A DNA stretch of 55,032 nucleotides from Brevibacillus centrosporus (GCF_003710815.1 NZ_RHHP01000036.1:1-55032), one strand, 5' to 3'. Positions 25,175 to 34,084 are shown, counted from the stretch's first letter. Notes: generated by a model from the sequence alone, not told the origin. Made by a program: numbers and translations.

Positions 25175-26681
25175 AGCATTGGTGCAGGGCGACAAACGCC
25201 TCACGTACGAAGAGCTGAATCAGGAGGTGGACCGGGCGGCATCTGGTCTGCAGGCTCTCGGTATCAAACGGCGCGACCGCGTGGTACTCGTCCTGAAAAA
25301 TCGGATGGAAATGGTCATCCTGTACTGGGCCATCCAAAAAATCGGTGCCGTGTTCACGCCGATCAATTTCCGGCTGACGTCGGAAGAGATTGAATATTGC
25401 GTCAATGATGCCCAGGCGAAAGCAGTCATCTATGAACCGGTCAGCGAAAGTGCTGTCCTGCAGGCAGTAGGCGGGGTGCAAACGCTGAAGATCGCCGTGC
25501 TGGGGGCGAGGGGGGCGGATGTCAGCTACGAAGACTTGCTGACCAAAGGCAGCGGCGAGGTGAAGCTGGAGGCAGGGAATGGCGATGACTACTGCCTGAT
25601 GCTGTACACGTCGGGAACGACGGGGAAGCCCAAGGGCGTGCCTCGCACTCATCGCAATGAGTACAGCGCGGCGGTAGCGCACATCATTCAAAATCATTAC
25701 TCCGTCCAGGAAAGCACGATTGGCGTCATGCCCTTGTACCACACGATGGGCATGCGTTCCCTCCTCTCGATCGCCTTCCTGAACGGAAAGCTGGTCATGA
25801 CACCCGATTACGATGCTCGACTGGTCCTCGAGCATCTGGACAAAGAAAAGATCACGTGTGTCTATCTGGTGCCTACCATTTTTCATGATCTAGTATACCA
25901 TTCCGATTTTGCCAAGTATAACCTGTCTGCGTTAAAAAAGTTGGGCTACGCAGGCGCCGCCATGACGAAGGCGTTGACCGAGGAGATCATCGCCAAGCTT
26001 CAGCCGGTGGTTTTCGTCAACCACTACGGTTCGTCGGAGGTGTATACCTTCTCCATCTGCAATTATTTGGATCGCAAGCCAGGTTGTGCAGGCAAGCCTG
26101 GATTCCACCAGCGGCTTCGTGTCGTGGTGGCGGATCCGGAGGGCGGCTCTGGGCCTGACGATGTCTTGCCACCCGGTGTTCCCGGAGAAATCATTGTCGA
26201 CCTGCGCTCTCAGGAAGCCTTTCAAGGTTACTGGAATCGTCCCGACGCCACAGGCAAGGCACTTCGTGAGGGCTGGTATTTTACCGGTGACATGGGCGCG
26301 ATAGATGAAGATGGGGATTTGTATGTCTTGGGGCGCGTGGACGACATGATCATCTCCGGGGGAGAAAACATCCATCCACTGGAAGTGGAAGATGTCATCG
26401 CCAAGCATCCAAAGGTAGCGGAGGTCGCCGTCGTCGGCTTGCCGGATGTACGGTGGGGGGAAATTGTGACAGCGTTTGTCGTGCCCAAGGACCCCCGATT
26501 GACGCAGGAGGAGCTGGACGAATACTGCAAGCAATGCAGCTTCCTGTCCAACTTCAAGCGTCCCAGAAAGTACGTGCTAGTCGAATCCATTCCGAAGAGT
26601 CCGGTGGGAAAAATCCTGCGGCGGATGCTGCGGGATGGCCAATATGAAGCAGGATTGACAAAAAAGGAGAGTGTATCGTAA
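25122..26681 (+). CDS. hmfD: Aryl-CoA-type ligase (2-furoyl-CoA synthetase HmfD-like)
   Basis: From GTG 25122, which aligns with the start of the paralogue at 16945 and has GGAAGGTGA upstream, the protein has 519 residues. Motifs: YTSGTTGKPKGV (P-loop), NHYGSSE, GWYFTGD, the hinge VDDMIISGGENIHPLE and C-terminal KSPVGKILRRML with the catalytic Lys. It activates a carboxylate via an acyl-AMP and forms the CoA thioester. It resembles 4-chlorobenzoate-CoA ligase. Position directly after the hydroxylase subunits and before the hydratase homologue matches HmfD. Its gene overlaps hmfC by 53 bases and meets the next start as TAATG. Confidence 0.8.
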   Translation: MDLGTLFQFAVERHPQFEALVQGDKRLTYEELNQEVDRAASGLQALGIKRRDRVVLVLKNRMEMVILYWAIQKIGAVFTPINFRLTSEEIEYCVNDAQAKAVIYEPVSESAVLQAVGGVQTLKIAVLGARGADVSYEDLLTKGSGEVKLEAGNGDDYCLMLYTSGTTGKPKGVPRTHRNEYSAAVAHIIQNHYSVQESTIGVMPLYHTMGMRSLLSIAFLNGKLVMTPDYDARLVLEHLDKEKITCVYLVPTIFHDLVYHSDFAKYNLSALKKLGYAGAAMTKALTEEIIAKLQPVVFVNHYGSSEVYTFSICNYLDRKPGCAGKPGFHQRLRVVVADPEGGSGPDDVLPPGVPGEIIVDLRSQEAFQGYWNRPDATGKALREGWYFTGDMGAIDEDGDLYVLGRVDDMIISGGENIHPLEVEDVIAKHPKVAEVAVVGLPDVRWGEIVTAFVVPKDPRLTQEELDEYCKQCSFLSNFKRPRKYVLVESIPKSPVGKILRRMLRDGQYEAGLTKKESVS

Positions 26682-27490
26682 TGGACAAACACACACAAGC
26701 AGGCGCAACGCTTAACCAATGGGATCATCTTCGCGTTGAAAAGAACCTTGAGAAGAAAACGGCGACGATCGTTCTGGACCGCCCGGAAAAAATGAATACG
26801 CTCAGCTTTATCGCCCGTTCGCAGCTGAATCAGATTTTCCAGCAGCTGAATGAGGATGATGAGGTCCGCATCATCATCTTGAAAGGCGAAGGAAATCAAG
26901 CGTTCTCCTCTGGCGGAACCATCGCGCAGTTCATGGAACGCCATCCGGAAGAGCTTTCGGTCCTCCACAAGAATGTGGCTGCCCCCGAGCGTTCGTCGAA
27001 GCCGGTGATCGCCCAGCTGCAAGGCTATACCTTCGGGGTGGGCTTGGAGATTGCGATGTCCTGCGACTTTAGGATCGCTTCGGACACCACCTTGCTGGCG
27101 CTGCCGGAAGTCAAGCTGGGGATGATCCCTGGAAGCGGCGGGACGCAACGCATCGCCAGAATCGCCGGTTTGGGCCGCGCCAAGGATATGATCATGCGCG
27201 GACGCCGGATTCCTGCGGCCGAGGCGTATCAATGGGGGCTGTTGACGACGGTCGTTCCTCAGGAAAATCTGGATCAGGCAGTGGCTGACCTGGTCGATGA
27301 GCTGCTGGAATATTCGCCGCTAGCCCTTCGTGTTCTCAAACAAGTATTGAACGCTTCGCAGGAAGGACCGCTCAGCGCAGGGCTGGAAATCGAGGGATAC
27401 GCGTACGGCATGCTGCGGAGCACCCATGATTTCCGCGAAGGCGTCGATGCCTTTAATGAAAAACGCAAGCCCAACTTTATTGGCGAGTAA
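26681..27490 (+). CDS. hmfE: Enoyl-CoA hydratase/isomerase family (HmfE-like, 2-oxoglutaroyl-CoA hydrolase candidate)
   Basis: The 269-residue crotonase-fold protein has LDRPEKMNTLS (30-40), the oxyanion-hole strand NQAFSSGG, GVGLEIAMSCDFRIA and ALPEVKLGMIPGSGGTQR. Both glutamates that act in true enoyl-CoA hydratases are kept (in GLEIA and PEVKLG). In the Hmf pathway a protein of this family handles the 5-hydroxyfuroyl-CoA tautomer and releases 2-oxoglutarate. The 4-chlorobenzoyl-CoA dehalogenase and feruloyl-CoA hydratase/aldolase alternatives lack support. AAGGAG precedes the start, and a strong hairpin follows. Confidence 0.75.
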   Translation: MDKHTQAGATLNQWDHLRVEKNLEKKTATIVLDRPEKMNTLSFIARSQLNQIFQQLNEDDEVRIIILKGEGNQAFSSGGTIAQFMERHPEELSVLHKNVAAPERSSKPVIAQLQGYTFGVGLEIAMSCDFRIASDTTLLALPEVKLGMIPGSGGTQRIARIAGLGRAKDMIMRGRRIPAAEAYQWGLLTTVVPQENLDQAVADLVDELLEYSPLALRVLKQVLNASQEGPLSAGLEIEGYAYGMLRSTHDFREGVDAFNEKRKPNFIGE

Positions 27491-27503
27491 AGCCTCATGA
27501 AAT

Positions 27504-27524
27504 AGCCCGGGGAGTCCCCGGGCT
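27504..27524 (+). other. Strong GC hairpin after the hydratase gene
   Basis: AGCCCGGGG and CCCCGGGCT form a perfect 9-bp stem with a three-base loop. No T-run follows (GCAATA), so it is a poor terminator. It may protect the 3' end of the upstream mRNA or partly reduce read-through into the permease gene. Confidence 0.6.
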
Positions 27525-27592
27525 GCAATAGGCTCGCATATATCTGAATATTTCGTGAGTTATTTCAAAAAGACGTTCTTGGAGGTATGAAT

Positions 27593-28933
27593 ATGTCCAT
27601 GGTGAACGATACGAGCGCGCCTACACTGACGCGCCCGCCAAAGGTCGAAGTGAGCCGTCGCCAGATGATCAATGCGTCACTGGCCTCACTCTTGGGCTGG
27701 TCACTAGATTTGTTTGATTTGTTTGTCCTGCTGTACGTTGCTCCCGTGATTGGTCAGCTCTTTTTTCCGGCCGATCTTCCTACGCTCTCATTGGCCGCCG
27801 TCTATGCTTCCTTTGCCGTCACACTCTTGATGAGACCCATAGGCTCAGCGCTGTTCGGTTCCTATGCAGACCGGCTCGGGCGAAAGCGGGCGATGATTTT
27901 TGCGGTTACAGGTGTCGGGATCTCCACCGCCTTGTTCGGTGCTTTGCCGACCGTACAGCAGGTAGGCGTGACAGCAGCCGTCTTGTTTCTCATCCTGAGA
28001 CTGATTCAGGGAATATTCGTCGGTGGTGTCGTGGCGTCTACACATACGATCGGCACGGAGTCAGTCCCTCCGAAATGGCGCGGCTTCATGTCAGGGTTGA
28101 TTGGTGGCGGAGGTGCCGGCTTGGGCGCCTTGCTCGCTTCGATTGTGTACTTTATCGTTTCGGAAGCGTTTCCAGGTGAAGCCTTCAACGAGTGGGGCTG
28201 GCGGTTCATGTTTTTTGCGGGAATTCTAAGCTCCATCCTGGGGCTGTTCGTCTTCAAATCACTGGAGGAGTCCCCGCTGTGGTTACAGGCGAAACAAAAG
28301 CAAGCCAGTGAGGCGAAACCCGAGGCCTCTCCCGTAAAAACGATCTTCTCCCAATATTTATCCGTCCTGCTCGTGAATCTGCTCCTCGTGATCGGCGGGG
28401 GCACCGCTTATTATCTCACCTCTGGATACTTGCCTACCTTCCTCAAAGTAATCAACAAAATCCCCAGTGGTACAGCATCGCTGATTCTCATGGGCGCAAG
28501 TGTAACCGCTATCATTTCCGCTGTCTTGTTTGGTTACCTGAGCGATGTCATCGGCAGGAAGAAGACATTCATCATCATTGGCATCATCAACCTGATCGTC
28601 CTTCCGGTACTGTATCTTGGCCTGGGGAGCGCAACGACGATTCCAATGATTACTGGTTACGCATTTGCCCTCGCCTTTTTGGGAAATGCTGCATATGCAC
28701 CGATCCTGATATTCCTCAATGAACGCTTCCCGACATCCATTCGCTCGAGCGGAACAGGACTTTCCTGGAACATAGGTTTTGCTGTGGGAGGGATGATGCC
28801 CACGTTTGTCACCCTGGCCAGTGGCGCTACGGAAAACATCCCGTTTTCGCTGATGTACTTTTCGATCGGAGTCTTTGTCCTGTATGTGATTGGTAGCTTC
28901 ATCGTTCCGGAAACGAAAGGGAAGTTCGAGTAG
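27593..28933 (+). CDS. MFS metabolite:H+ symporter (furan/aromatic acid permease candidate)
   Basis: Starting at ATG 27593, which is seven bases after GGAGG (the earlier ATG 27587 is too close), the protein has 446 residues and 12 membrane segments. The MFS loop motif DRLGRKRAM (about 89-97) follows helix 2 and DVIGRKK its counterpart in the second half. The LDLFDLFVLLY acidic motif in helix 1 is typical of aromatic-acid and sialate:H+ symporters. HMF/furoate clusters commonly carry MFS permeases, so uptake of a furan acid is the natural guess. It heads the second half of the island. Confidence 0.82.
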   Translation: MSMVNDTSAPTLTRPPKVEVSRRQMINASLASLLGWSLDLFDLFVLLYVAPVIGQLFFPADLPTLSLAAVYASFAVTLLMRPIGSALFGSYADRLGRKRAMIFAVTGVGISTALFGALPTVQQVGVTAAVLFLILRLIQGIFVGGVVASTHTIGTESVPPKWRGFMSGLIGGGGAGLGALLASIVYFIVSEAFPGEAFNEWGWRFMFFAGILSSILGLFVFKSLEESPLWLQAKQKQASEAKPEASPVKTIFSQYLSVLLVNLLLVIGGGTAYYLTSGYLPTFLKVINKIPSGTASLILMGASVTAIISAVLFGYLSDVIGRKKTFIIIGIINLIVLPVLYLGLGSATTIPMITGYAFALAFLGNAAYAPILIFLNERFPTSIRSSGTGLSWNIGFAVGGMMPTFVTLASGATENIPFSLMYFSIGVFVLYVIGSFIVPETKGKFE

Positions 28934-28969
28934 CACCCGAGCCAAAGAGAGGGAAGGTGGATAGAGACG

Positions 28970-30436
28970 ATGGCGTACGTGACGGAGCAAAAACCTGCAG
29001 ATTACTGCAATTATGTAGGGGGAGAATGGACGAAATCATCCTCTGGCGAAACGCTGCCATCCTATAATCCGGCAACTGGGGAATGGGTCGGCACCGCGCA
29101 AAATTCCTCAGTATCCGACGTGGAACAGGCGATCGACAGGGCTTACGATGTTTTCCAAAAAAGCGATTGGGGCTATAACCCGAAACGGCGCTATGAAGCA
29201 TTGCTCGGCTTCGCACAAAAAATCGAGGAGAACCTGGAGCGGCTGGCCACGGTTTTGACCCGCGAGCAAGGGAAAACCATCAAGGAATCGCGGCAGGAGT
29301 TGGCTGGATGCGTGGATACCCTGAAGTATTTCGCGGGTGCGGCCAGGACGGTATTCGGTCGCTCCGTCCAGCTTGAACCGGGCAATTTTGGCGTGATTGC
29401 CAAGGAGCCAATCGGCGTGGTGGGGATCATCTCCCCATGGAACTGGCCCGCGCTTCTGATGATTCGCGAGCTTGCGCCAGCTCTGGCAGCGGGAAACGCG
29501 GTGATCGTAAAGCCGGCCAGCCTGACTCCGGTCATTTCTGTCGAGCTGTTCAAACTGATCGCGGAAGTGCCGCAGTTCACCAAAGGCATCGTCAGCATCA
29601 TCACGGGTCCAGGGCGCTCGATCGGGGCAGCCATGGGTGTCAGCAAAAAAATCGACATGATCAGCTTTACTGGAGATACCTCGACAGGCAAGACGATCAT
29701 GGAGCTGGCTACGAGCAATATCAAGAAGCTGGCACTGGAGCTAGGGGGCAAATCTCCCAATGTGCTGTTTGCGGACGCCAATTTAGACAAGGCGATCCCA
29801 CTCATCGGCCGATCCATTTTCATCTCCGCCGGACAAATCTGCATGGCCGGCTCGCGGCTGCTGGTACACGAAGCTGTCAAAGACGAGGTATTGGCCCGCT
29901 TGAAGCAGTACGCCGAGAATCTTTGCGTCGGCAACGGGCTGCTAGAGTCTACCGACATGGGGCCTGTGATTAATCAGGATCAACTGGAGCTGGTTACCGA
30001 GTATTGTGAAATTGGCAAGCGCGAGGGGAAAATGATTACCGGCGGACATCGTTTGAGCGGGGGAGAATTTGATCGAGGAACGTTTTTTGCGCCAACGATC
30101 ATCGATGAGCTTTCGCCAAGCTGCCGCGTAGTGCGCGAGGAGATTTTCGGTCCTGTCCTCGCCGTTCAAAGCTTTGCGAACGAAGAGGAAGCACTTGCGA
30201 TGGCGAATGATACCGATTTCGGATTGTCAGCGGGAGTGTGGACGAACGATCTGAACCGCGCAATGCGCATGTCCAAGGGTATCAAAGCGGGGACGGTATG
30301 GATTAATACGTACAACAAAAATTTTCCGGAGGCGGAATTCGGTGGCTACAAACAGAGCGGCCTAGGTCGGACCCGCGGAGTCGACGGGCTGATGGAATAC
30401 TGTGAAACCAAGCATATCCATTTCGAAGTGGAATGA
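28970..30436 (+). CDS. NAD(P)-dependent aldehyde dehydrogenase
   Basis: The 488-residue protein has the complete ALDH set: SPWNWPALLMI with the cofactor-binding Asn (about 154), FTGDTSTGKTIMELA, the general base Glu in LALELGGKSPN (about 254), and the nucleophile Cys in FISAGQICMAGSR (about 288). EEIFGPVL and the C-terminal GYKQSGLGR region are also present. It would oxidise furfural or 5-hydroxymethylfurfural to the acid if the furan assignment is right. Vanillin or benzaldehyde dehydrogenase activity is an alternative. It is followed after 25 bases by the iron alcohol dehydrogenase, which feeds it. Confidence 0.88.
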   Translation: MAYVTEQKPADYCNYVGGEWTKSSSGETLPSYNPATGEWVGTAQNSSVSDVEQAIDRAYDVFQKSDWGYNPKRRYEALLGFAQKIEENLERLATVLTREQGKTIKESRQELAGCVDTLKYFAGAARTVFGRSVQLEPGNFGVIAKEPIGVVGIISPWNWPALLMIRELAPALAAGNAVIVKPASLTPVISVELFKLIAEVPQFTKGIVSIITGPGRSIGAAMGVSKKIDMISFTGDTSTGKTIMELATSNIKKLALELGGKSPNVLFADANLDKAIPLIGRSIFISAGQICMAGSRLLVHEAVKDEVLARLKQYAENLCVGNGLLESTDMGPVINQDQLELVTEYCEIGKREGKMITGGHRLSGGEFDRGTFFAPTIIDELSPSCRVVREEIFGPVLAVQSFANEEEALAMANDTDFGLSAGVWTNDLNRAMRMSKGIKAGTVWINTYNKNFPEAEFGGYKQSGLGRTRGVDGLMEYCETKHIHFEVE

Positions 30437-30461
30437 ACCGGCATCGAAAGGAGACTTTGCG

Positions 30462-31610
30462 ATGAATGGAAACCAAGTCGTGCAGGGAGCTGATTTTTCC
30501 TTTCACCTGCCGACCGCGATTGAATTCGGCTTAGGAAAAGCAACCCGTCTCGGAGAAATCCTATTGCCGCTGGGCGTGAAAAAAGTGTTCATCGTTACCG
30601 ACAAAGGCGTCGTTTCCGCTGGTTTGCTAGAAGGCGTGACGTTCTCCTTACAGCATCAGGGGATCGGCTACGACATTTATGCGGAGGTGGAGTCTGATCC
30701 GAGTCTTGAAACGATTGATAGGGGTGCCGAATATTTTCTGAAGCAACCGTACGATTGTGTGGTGGCCATAGGAGGCGGCAGTCCGATTGATACGGCAAAG
30801 GGAATCCGAGTCGTGGCCACAAATGGTGGAAGCATCGGCCAGTACGCAGGCGTTCACCGGGTGCCGACAGCCTCTCCCATTCCGCTGGTCGCGATTCCAA
30901 CTACGTCAGGGACGGGCAGCGAGGTGACAATCTTCGGGGTGTATTCGGACTGGCACAATCAAGTGAAAATTACCGTGACCAGCCCTTATATGGCGCCTAC
31001 CCTGGCCTTGATCGATCCGGCCTTGACGATTGGCCTGCCATCAAAAATGTCAGCGGCCACCGGGATTGATGCCCTCGCGCATGGAATCGAAACGTATTTT
31101 TCTCTGGGGTCGAGCCCCGCGTCTGATGCCCTGGCCCTGCAAGCCATGGAAGTGGTGGTTGCGAATCTGCGCAGGGCGGTTCATGACGGCTCTGACATGA
31201 CAGCGCGAATCGGGATGTCACACGGCAGCTTGCTCGCTGGGATGGCGTTCAACAACGGTTTTTTGGGATTGGCTCATGCGATCGGCAGTGCCCTATCCGG
31301 ACACTGTCATGTGGCCCACGGTGTCGCCATTGGATTGCTTTTGCCGCACGTCGTAGCGTTCAACACACCAGTGTGTCCGGAGAAAGCGGCAAAGCTCGCC
31401 GTGTTGATGGGCGCACAGGAGAAGGCAGCGGAGGCCGTCGCCCAACTCGTTTGGGAGATTGGGCTTCCCACTCGAATGCGCGAAGTAAACGTGAAGGAAG
31501 AAAAGCTTGTCGATATCGCAAGGGATTCCTTCAAGAGTGGGATGATGAAATTCAATCCGCGTAAGCCGACCGAACAGGAGGTGCTGGAGCTTTTACAACG
31601 CGCGTTTTGA
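30462..31610 (+). CDS. Iron-containing alcohol dehydrogenase (second copy)
   Basis: From ATG 30462, preceded by AAAGGAG (30447-30453), the protein has 382 residues. It has the group III motifs GGGSPIDTAKGI, TTSGTGSEVT and the iron ligands in ATGIDALAHGIET, GLAHAIGSALSGHCHVAHG (three His and one Asp overall). It would interconvert a furan alcohol and aldehyde, or another alcohol, ahead of the aldehyde dehydrogenase. It is only distantly like the iron ADH at 14303, so it is not a recent duplicate. An upstream in-frame ATG at 30402 lies inside the aldehyde dehydrogenase gene and was not chosen. Confidence 0.88.
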   Translation: MNGNQVVQGADFSFHLPTAIEFGLGKATRLGEILLPLGVKKVFIVTDKGVVSAGLLEGVTFSLQHQGIGYDIYAEVESDPSLETIDRGAEYFLKQPYDCVVAIGGGSPIDTAKGIRVVATNGGSIGQYAGVHRVPTASPIPLVAIPTTSGTGSEVTIFGVYSDWHNQVKITVTSPYMAPTLALIDPALTIGLPSKMSAATGIDALAHGIETYFSLGSSPASDALALQAMEVVVANLRRAVHDGSDMTARIGMSHGSLLAGMAFNNGFLGLAHAIGSALSGHCHVAHGVAIGLLLPHVVAFNTPVCPEKAAKLAVLMGAQEKAAEAVAQLVWEIGLPTRMREVNVKEEKLVDIARDSFKSGMMKFNPRKPTEQEVLELLQRAF

Positions 31611-31643
31611 TAGCCAAATGAAATCGCAAGGAGGCAGCTGATT

Positions 31644-32498
31644 ATGGGTGAACAGCTGAATCAAAATACGGTTGATGACTTCATTCCCAGCCTTAATCAG
31701 ACAACGGATGAAGTGGCATGGGATCTGTACCGCAAAGCGATCCGTTTTGGAACATGGGATCCTGCGGCGATTGACCTCGGTCAGGATAAAAAAGACTTTG
31801 AAGCGATCGATGACGATTTGAAAGGGTACCTCATCCATTTCTGCACAGGATTTCTCGATGCGGAGGAGAACGTGGCACTGAAATTTTGCCCATGGATCAT
31901 GCTCGGTTCTTCCACGGAGCAACAGGCATTTCTCAGTACGCAGCTGGTAGAAGAATTCAAGCACACCGAGTTTTTCATGCGCTATTTCCAAGAAGTGTTC
32001 GGTAGGGAGCGAATCGTTGGCGTGAAAAATATCGTCCAGCAAAAGCTTGATGATCGCGTGAAAATGATGCTGGCTGCCCTTGAAAAAGGGGAAGAGGAAC
32101 GCGAGGCCGCATTGGTGGAAGGATTGACCCATTACCAAGGCATCATTGAAGGCGTTCAGGCGATGACAGGATATGATGTGTACGAAGCGGTGTTCGGAAG
32201 CAAAGGGCTTTTTCCCGGATTGGCGGAGGGCTTTGCCCGAATCAAAGAAGACGAGGGGCGTCATGTCGGTTTCGGTCTTCGCATGCTGAAGCTGCTTGCC
32301 CGTAATCCGGAGCATGCAAAGCGCATTCGCGGACTATACGACGAATACTTACCGTACATTTTGATCCGTTATGATCAGCCGGTCATTGTGGATGGACGGG
32401 AGTACCCGACGCCGCCGGAAGTTCAGGGGCGTGAACGGTTGACGAAAATGTTCGAGCGCAGGCTGAAGGATATCTTCGGGAAACCAGTTGCCAGATAA
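31644..32498 (+). CDS. R2-like ligand-binding oxidase (R2lox), Mn/Fe ferritin-like protein
   Basis: The 284-residue protein is a ribonucleotide-reductase-R2-like four-helix protein with no R1 partner nearby. Metal ligands can be placed: E74 in DAEENV, E104 and H107 in EEFKHTEFF, E169 in IIEG, and E204/H207 in EDEGRHVGF. V77 and Y164 fall at the positions that form the Val-Tyr ether cross-link in characterised R2lox proteins. A three-residue shortening lies between helices compared with those I recall. R2lox enzymes bind a long-chain ligand and a Mn/Fe centre; their physiological role is unsettled. The setting inside a furan-type operon is notable. GGAGG precedes the ATG. Confidence 0.83.
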   Translation: MGEQLNQNTVDDFIPSLNQTTDEVAWDLYRKAIRFGTWDPAAIDLGQDKKDFEAIDDDLKGYLIHFCTGFLDAEENVALKFCPWIMLGSSTEQQAFLSTQLVEEFKHTEFFMRYFQEVFGRERIVGVKNIVQQKLDDRVKMMLAALEKGEEEREAALVEGLTHYQGIIEGVQAMTGYDVYEAVFGSKGLFPGLAEGFARIKEDEGRHVGFGLRMLKLLARNPEHAKRIRGLYDEYLPYILIRYDQPVIVDGREYPTPPEVQGRERLTKMFERRLKDIFGKPVAR

Positions 32499-32516
32499 GG
32501 GGGGACACCACTCGAC

Positions 32517-33866
32517 ATGAGGGCAAAAACGTTGCGGACGTGGCTGGAATATCTTCAATCAACAGACCGGCTTGCTGTCATTGAAAAACAGGTTCATCTG
32601 GAGTATGAGATTGCCGCCGTCGCCAAAAAATTGGATGGGAGAAAAGCAGCCTACTTCACTCGGGTGGAGGATTATCGGGTTCCCGTTGTTTCCGGCATTT
32701 GCTCGACGAGAGAGCAATTTGCGGAAGCTTTGGAAACGGATCAGTTTGGGTTGATACCCAAATTTACAGATGCCGTCAATTCCCCGCTCCCCTGCAGGCA
32801 GGTGCAAAACGGGGAAGCTCCGGTAAAGGAAAACATCGTATTAAAAGAAATAGATCTGATGAGGATGTTTCCGATTCCAGTGCATCATGAGAAAGACTCG
32901 GGCAACTACATCACCGCCGGTCTTTTTATCGTGCGCGACCCAGTCACTCGGAAGCAAAATGTGTCCATTCACCGTCTGCAAGTATCGGGGAAGAATCGCC
33001 TGGGGGCCTTGCTTCTGCCACGGCACACCTTTCATCTGTACAAACAGGCAGAGGAGGCGGGAAGACCACTTGAATGCGCCATCGTCATCGGCGTGGATCC
33101 GGCCACGCTGCTGGCGTCGCAAGCGAGTACGCCGTTCGGTGTGGATGAACTGGAGATAGCCGGTGCCCTGCGCAATGAACCGCTGGAAGTAGTGAGGTGT
33201 GAAACGGTCGACATCGATGTTCCTGCTTTTGCGGAGATTGTACTGGAAGGCAGGATACTACCTCATGTCCGGGAGCCGGAAGGGCCGTTCGGTGAATTTC
33301 CCAAATACTACGGCCCGAAGAGCGACAAGGAGGTAGTGGAAATCACGGCGGTTACCCACCGCAACAATCCGATATTTTACACGATTGTGCCGGCTGCTTA
33401 TGAGCATTTGCTGCTGGGCGGGATTCCGCGCGAGGCCAGTCTGTTCCAAACCGTCCGGCAAACGGTTCCGAGTGTGAAGGCTGTCCACATGAGTTCTGGG
33501 GGGACCTGCCGTTACCATGCGATCGTCTCGATCAGCAAACGAAACGAGGGGGAGGCGAAAAACGCGATCTTGGCCGCGCTTGCAAACAGTTTCGATATAA
33601 AGCATGTGGTTGTCGTCGATGAAGACGTGGATATCTATGACATGGAAGAAGTCGAATGGGCCATCGCCACCCGTTTTCAGGCGGAACGAGACTTGGTCGT
33701 CATTCATGGGGCACAGGGATCTAAATTGGACCCTTCTACGAACGAAGGAGTGGGTTCGAAGCTAGGATTTGACTGCACCGTACCCTTAAACAGCGAACCT
33801 ATGCGGTATCTTCGCATAAGGATTCCTCAGTACGACGAGATCAAATTGGAGGATTACTTGAAATAA
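32517..33866 (+). CDS. hmfF: UbiD-family prenylated-FMN decarboxylase (HmfF-like)
   Basis: The 449-residue protein is a UbiD-type (de)carboxylase. The catalytic set is visible: N148 and R153 in NVSIHRLQVSG, and E255 with E260 in EGPFGEFPKYYG, the expected five-residue spacing. These bind prenylated FMN and Mn/K. It has about 450 residues, like HmfF furandicarboxylate decarboxylases, which convert 2,5-furandicarboxylate to 2-furoate. Pyrrole-2-carboxylate or phenolic acid decarboxylases are alternatives. The UbiX partner (HmfG) that makes the cofactor is not in this window and must come from elsewhere. It lies 18 bases after the R2lox gene. Confidence 0.83.
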   Translation: MRAKTLRTWLEYLQSTDRLAVIEKQVHLEYEIAAVAKKLDGRKAAYFTRVEDYRVPVVSGICSTREQFAEALETDQFGLIPKFTDAVNSPLPCRQVQNGEAPVKENIVLKEIDLMRMFPIPVHHEKDSGNYITAGLFIVRDPVTRKQNVSIHRLQVSGKNRLGALLLPRHTFHLYKQAEEAGRPLECAIVIGVDPATLLASQASTPFGVDELEIAGALRNEPLEVVRCETVDIDVPAFAEIVLEGRILPHVREPEGPFGEFPKYYGPKSDKEVVEITAVTHRNNPIFYTIVPAAYEHLLLGGIPREASLFQTVRQTVPSVKAVHMSSGGTCRYHAIVSISKRNEGEAKNAILAALANSFDIKHVVVVDEDVDIYDMEEVEWAIATRFQAERDLVVIHGAQGSKLDPSTNEGVGSKLGFDCTVPLNSEPMRYLRIRIPQYDEIKLEDYLK

Positions 33867-33916
33867 TGAGGAGGCATCACTCCTAAGTCCTCTATTCGCT
33901 CAGGCCTTTTTTTGGA

Positions 33917-34084
33917 ATGACGGTGGGTATTGGGGATTTCAATTTCATTCCTCTACATGGGTCAATTGGGCGCTGGGTAGCCGCAGCCGCCCTATATGCG
34001 GCGGGGCGCCCCAGATTGGCCTTTCTGTTTGGGCTGTTTGTCCTCGTGTCACATGGGATGGACTACAGGTTAGCTAAAAAATAG
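33917..34084 (+). CDS. Small hydrophobic ORF, possible permease tail remnant
   Basis: The 55-codon frame begins at ATG 33917 with only a weak site (TTTGGA) upstream. It encodes an Ala- and Leu-rich stretch (WVAAAALYAAGRPRLAFLFG, then LFVLVSHGMDYRLAKK) long enough for one or two membrane segments. A terminator follows directly. It could be a small membrane protein or the 3' end of a deleted permease gene. I do not recognise the family, and the start is not well supported. Confidence 0.35.
   Translation: MTVGIGDFNFIPLHGSIGRWVAAAALYAAGRPRLAFLFGLFVLVSHGMDYRLAKK

Noticed and set aside
26228..27232. 334-codon minus-strand frame across ligase and hydratase genes
   Set aside because: It is antisense to two well-supported genes and shows no family pattern; the same applies to long antisense frames at 22271-23059 and 25017-25886.
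20837..27490. 4-Hydroxybenzoyl-CoA reductase system
   Set aside because: The FAD subunit lacks the cysteine-rich insertion for the extra 4Fe-4S cluster, and no benzoyl-CoA reductase or ring-opening genes are present.
25122..27490. 4-Chlorobenzoate dehalogenation (ligase plus dehalogenase)
   Set aside because: The ligase resembles chlorobenzoate-CoA ligase, but the crotonase-family partner keeps both hydratase glutamates and lacks dehalogenase features.
27504..27524. Terminator after hmfE
   Set aside because: The stem is perfect but has no T-run, so it is listed only as a hairpin.
25122..33866. Ferulate to vanillin to guaiacol pathway (Fcs, Ech, Vdh, VdcC)
   Set aside because: Considered because of the ligase, hydratase, aldehyde dehydrogenase and UbiD set. 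The hydratase lacks the hydroxycinnamoyl-CoA hydratase-lyase pattern, and the molybdenum hydroxylase would be unexplained.
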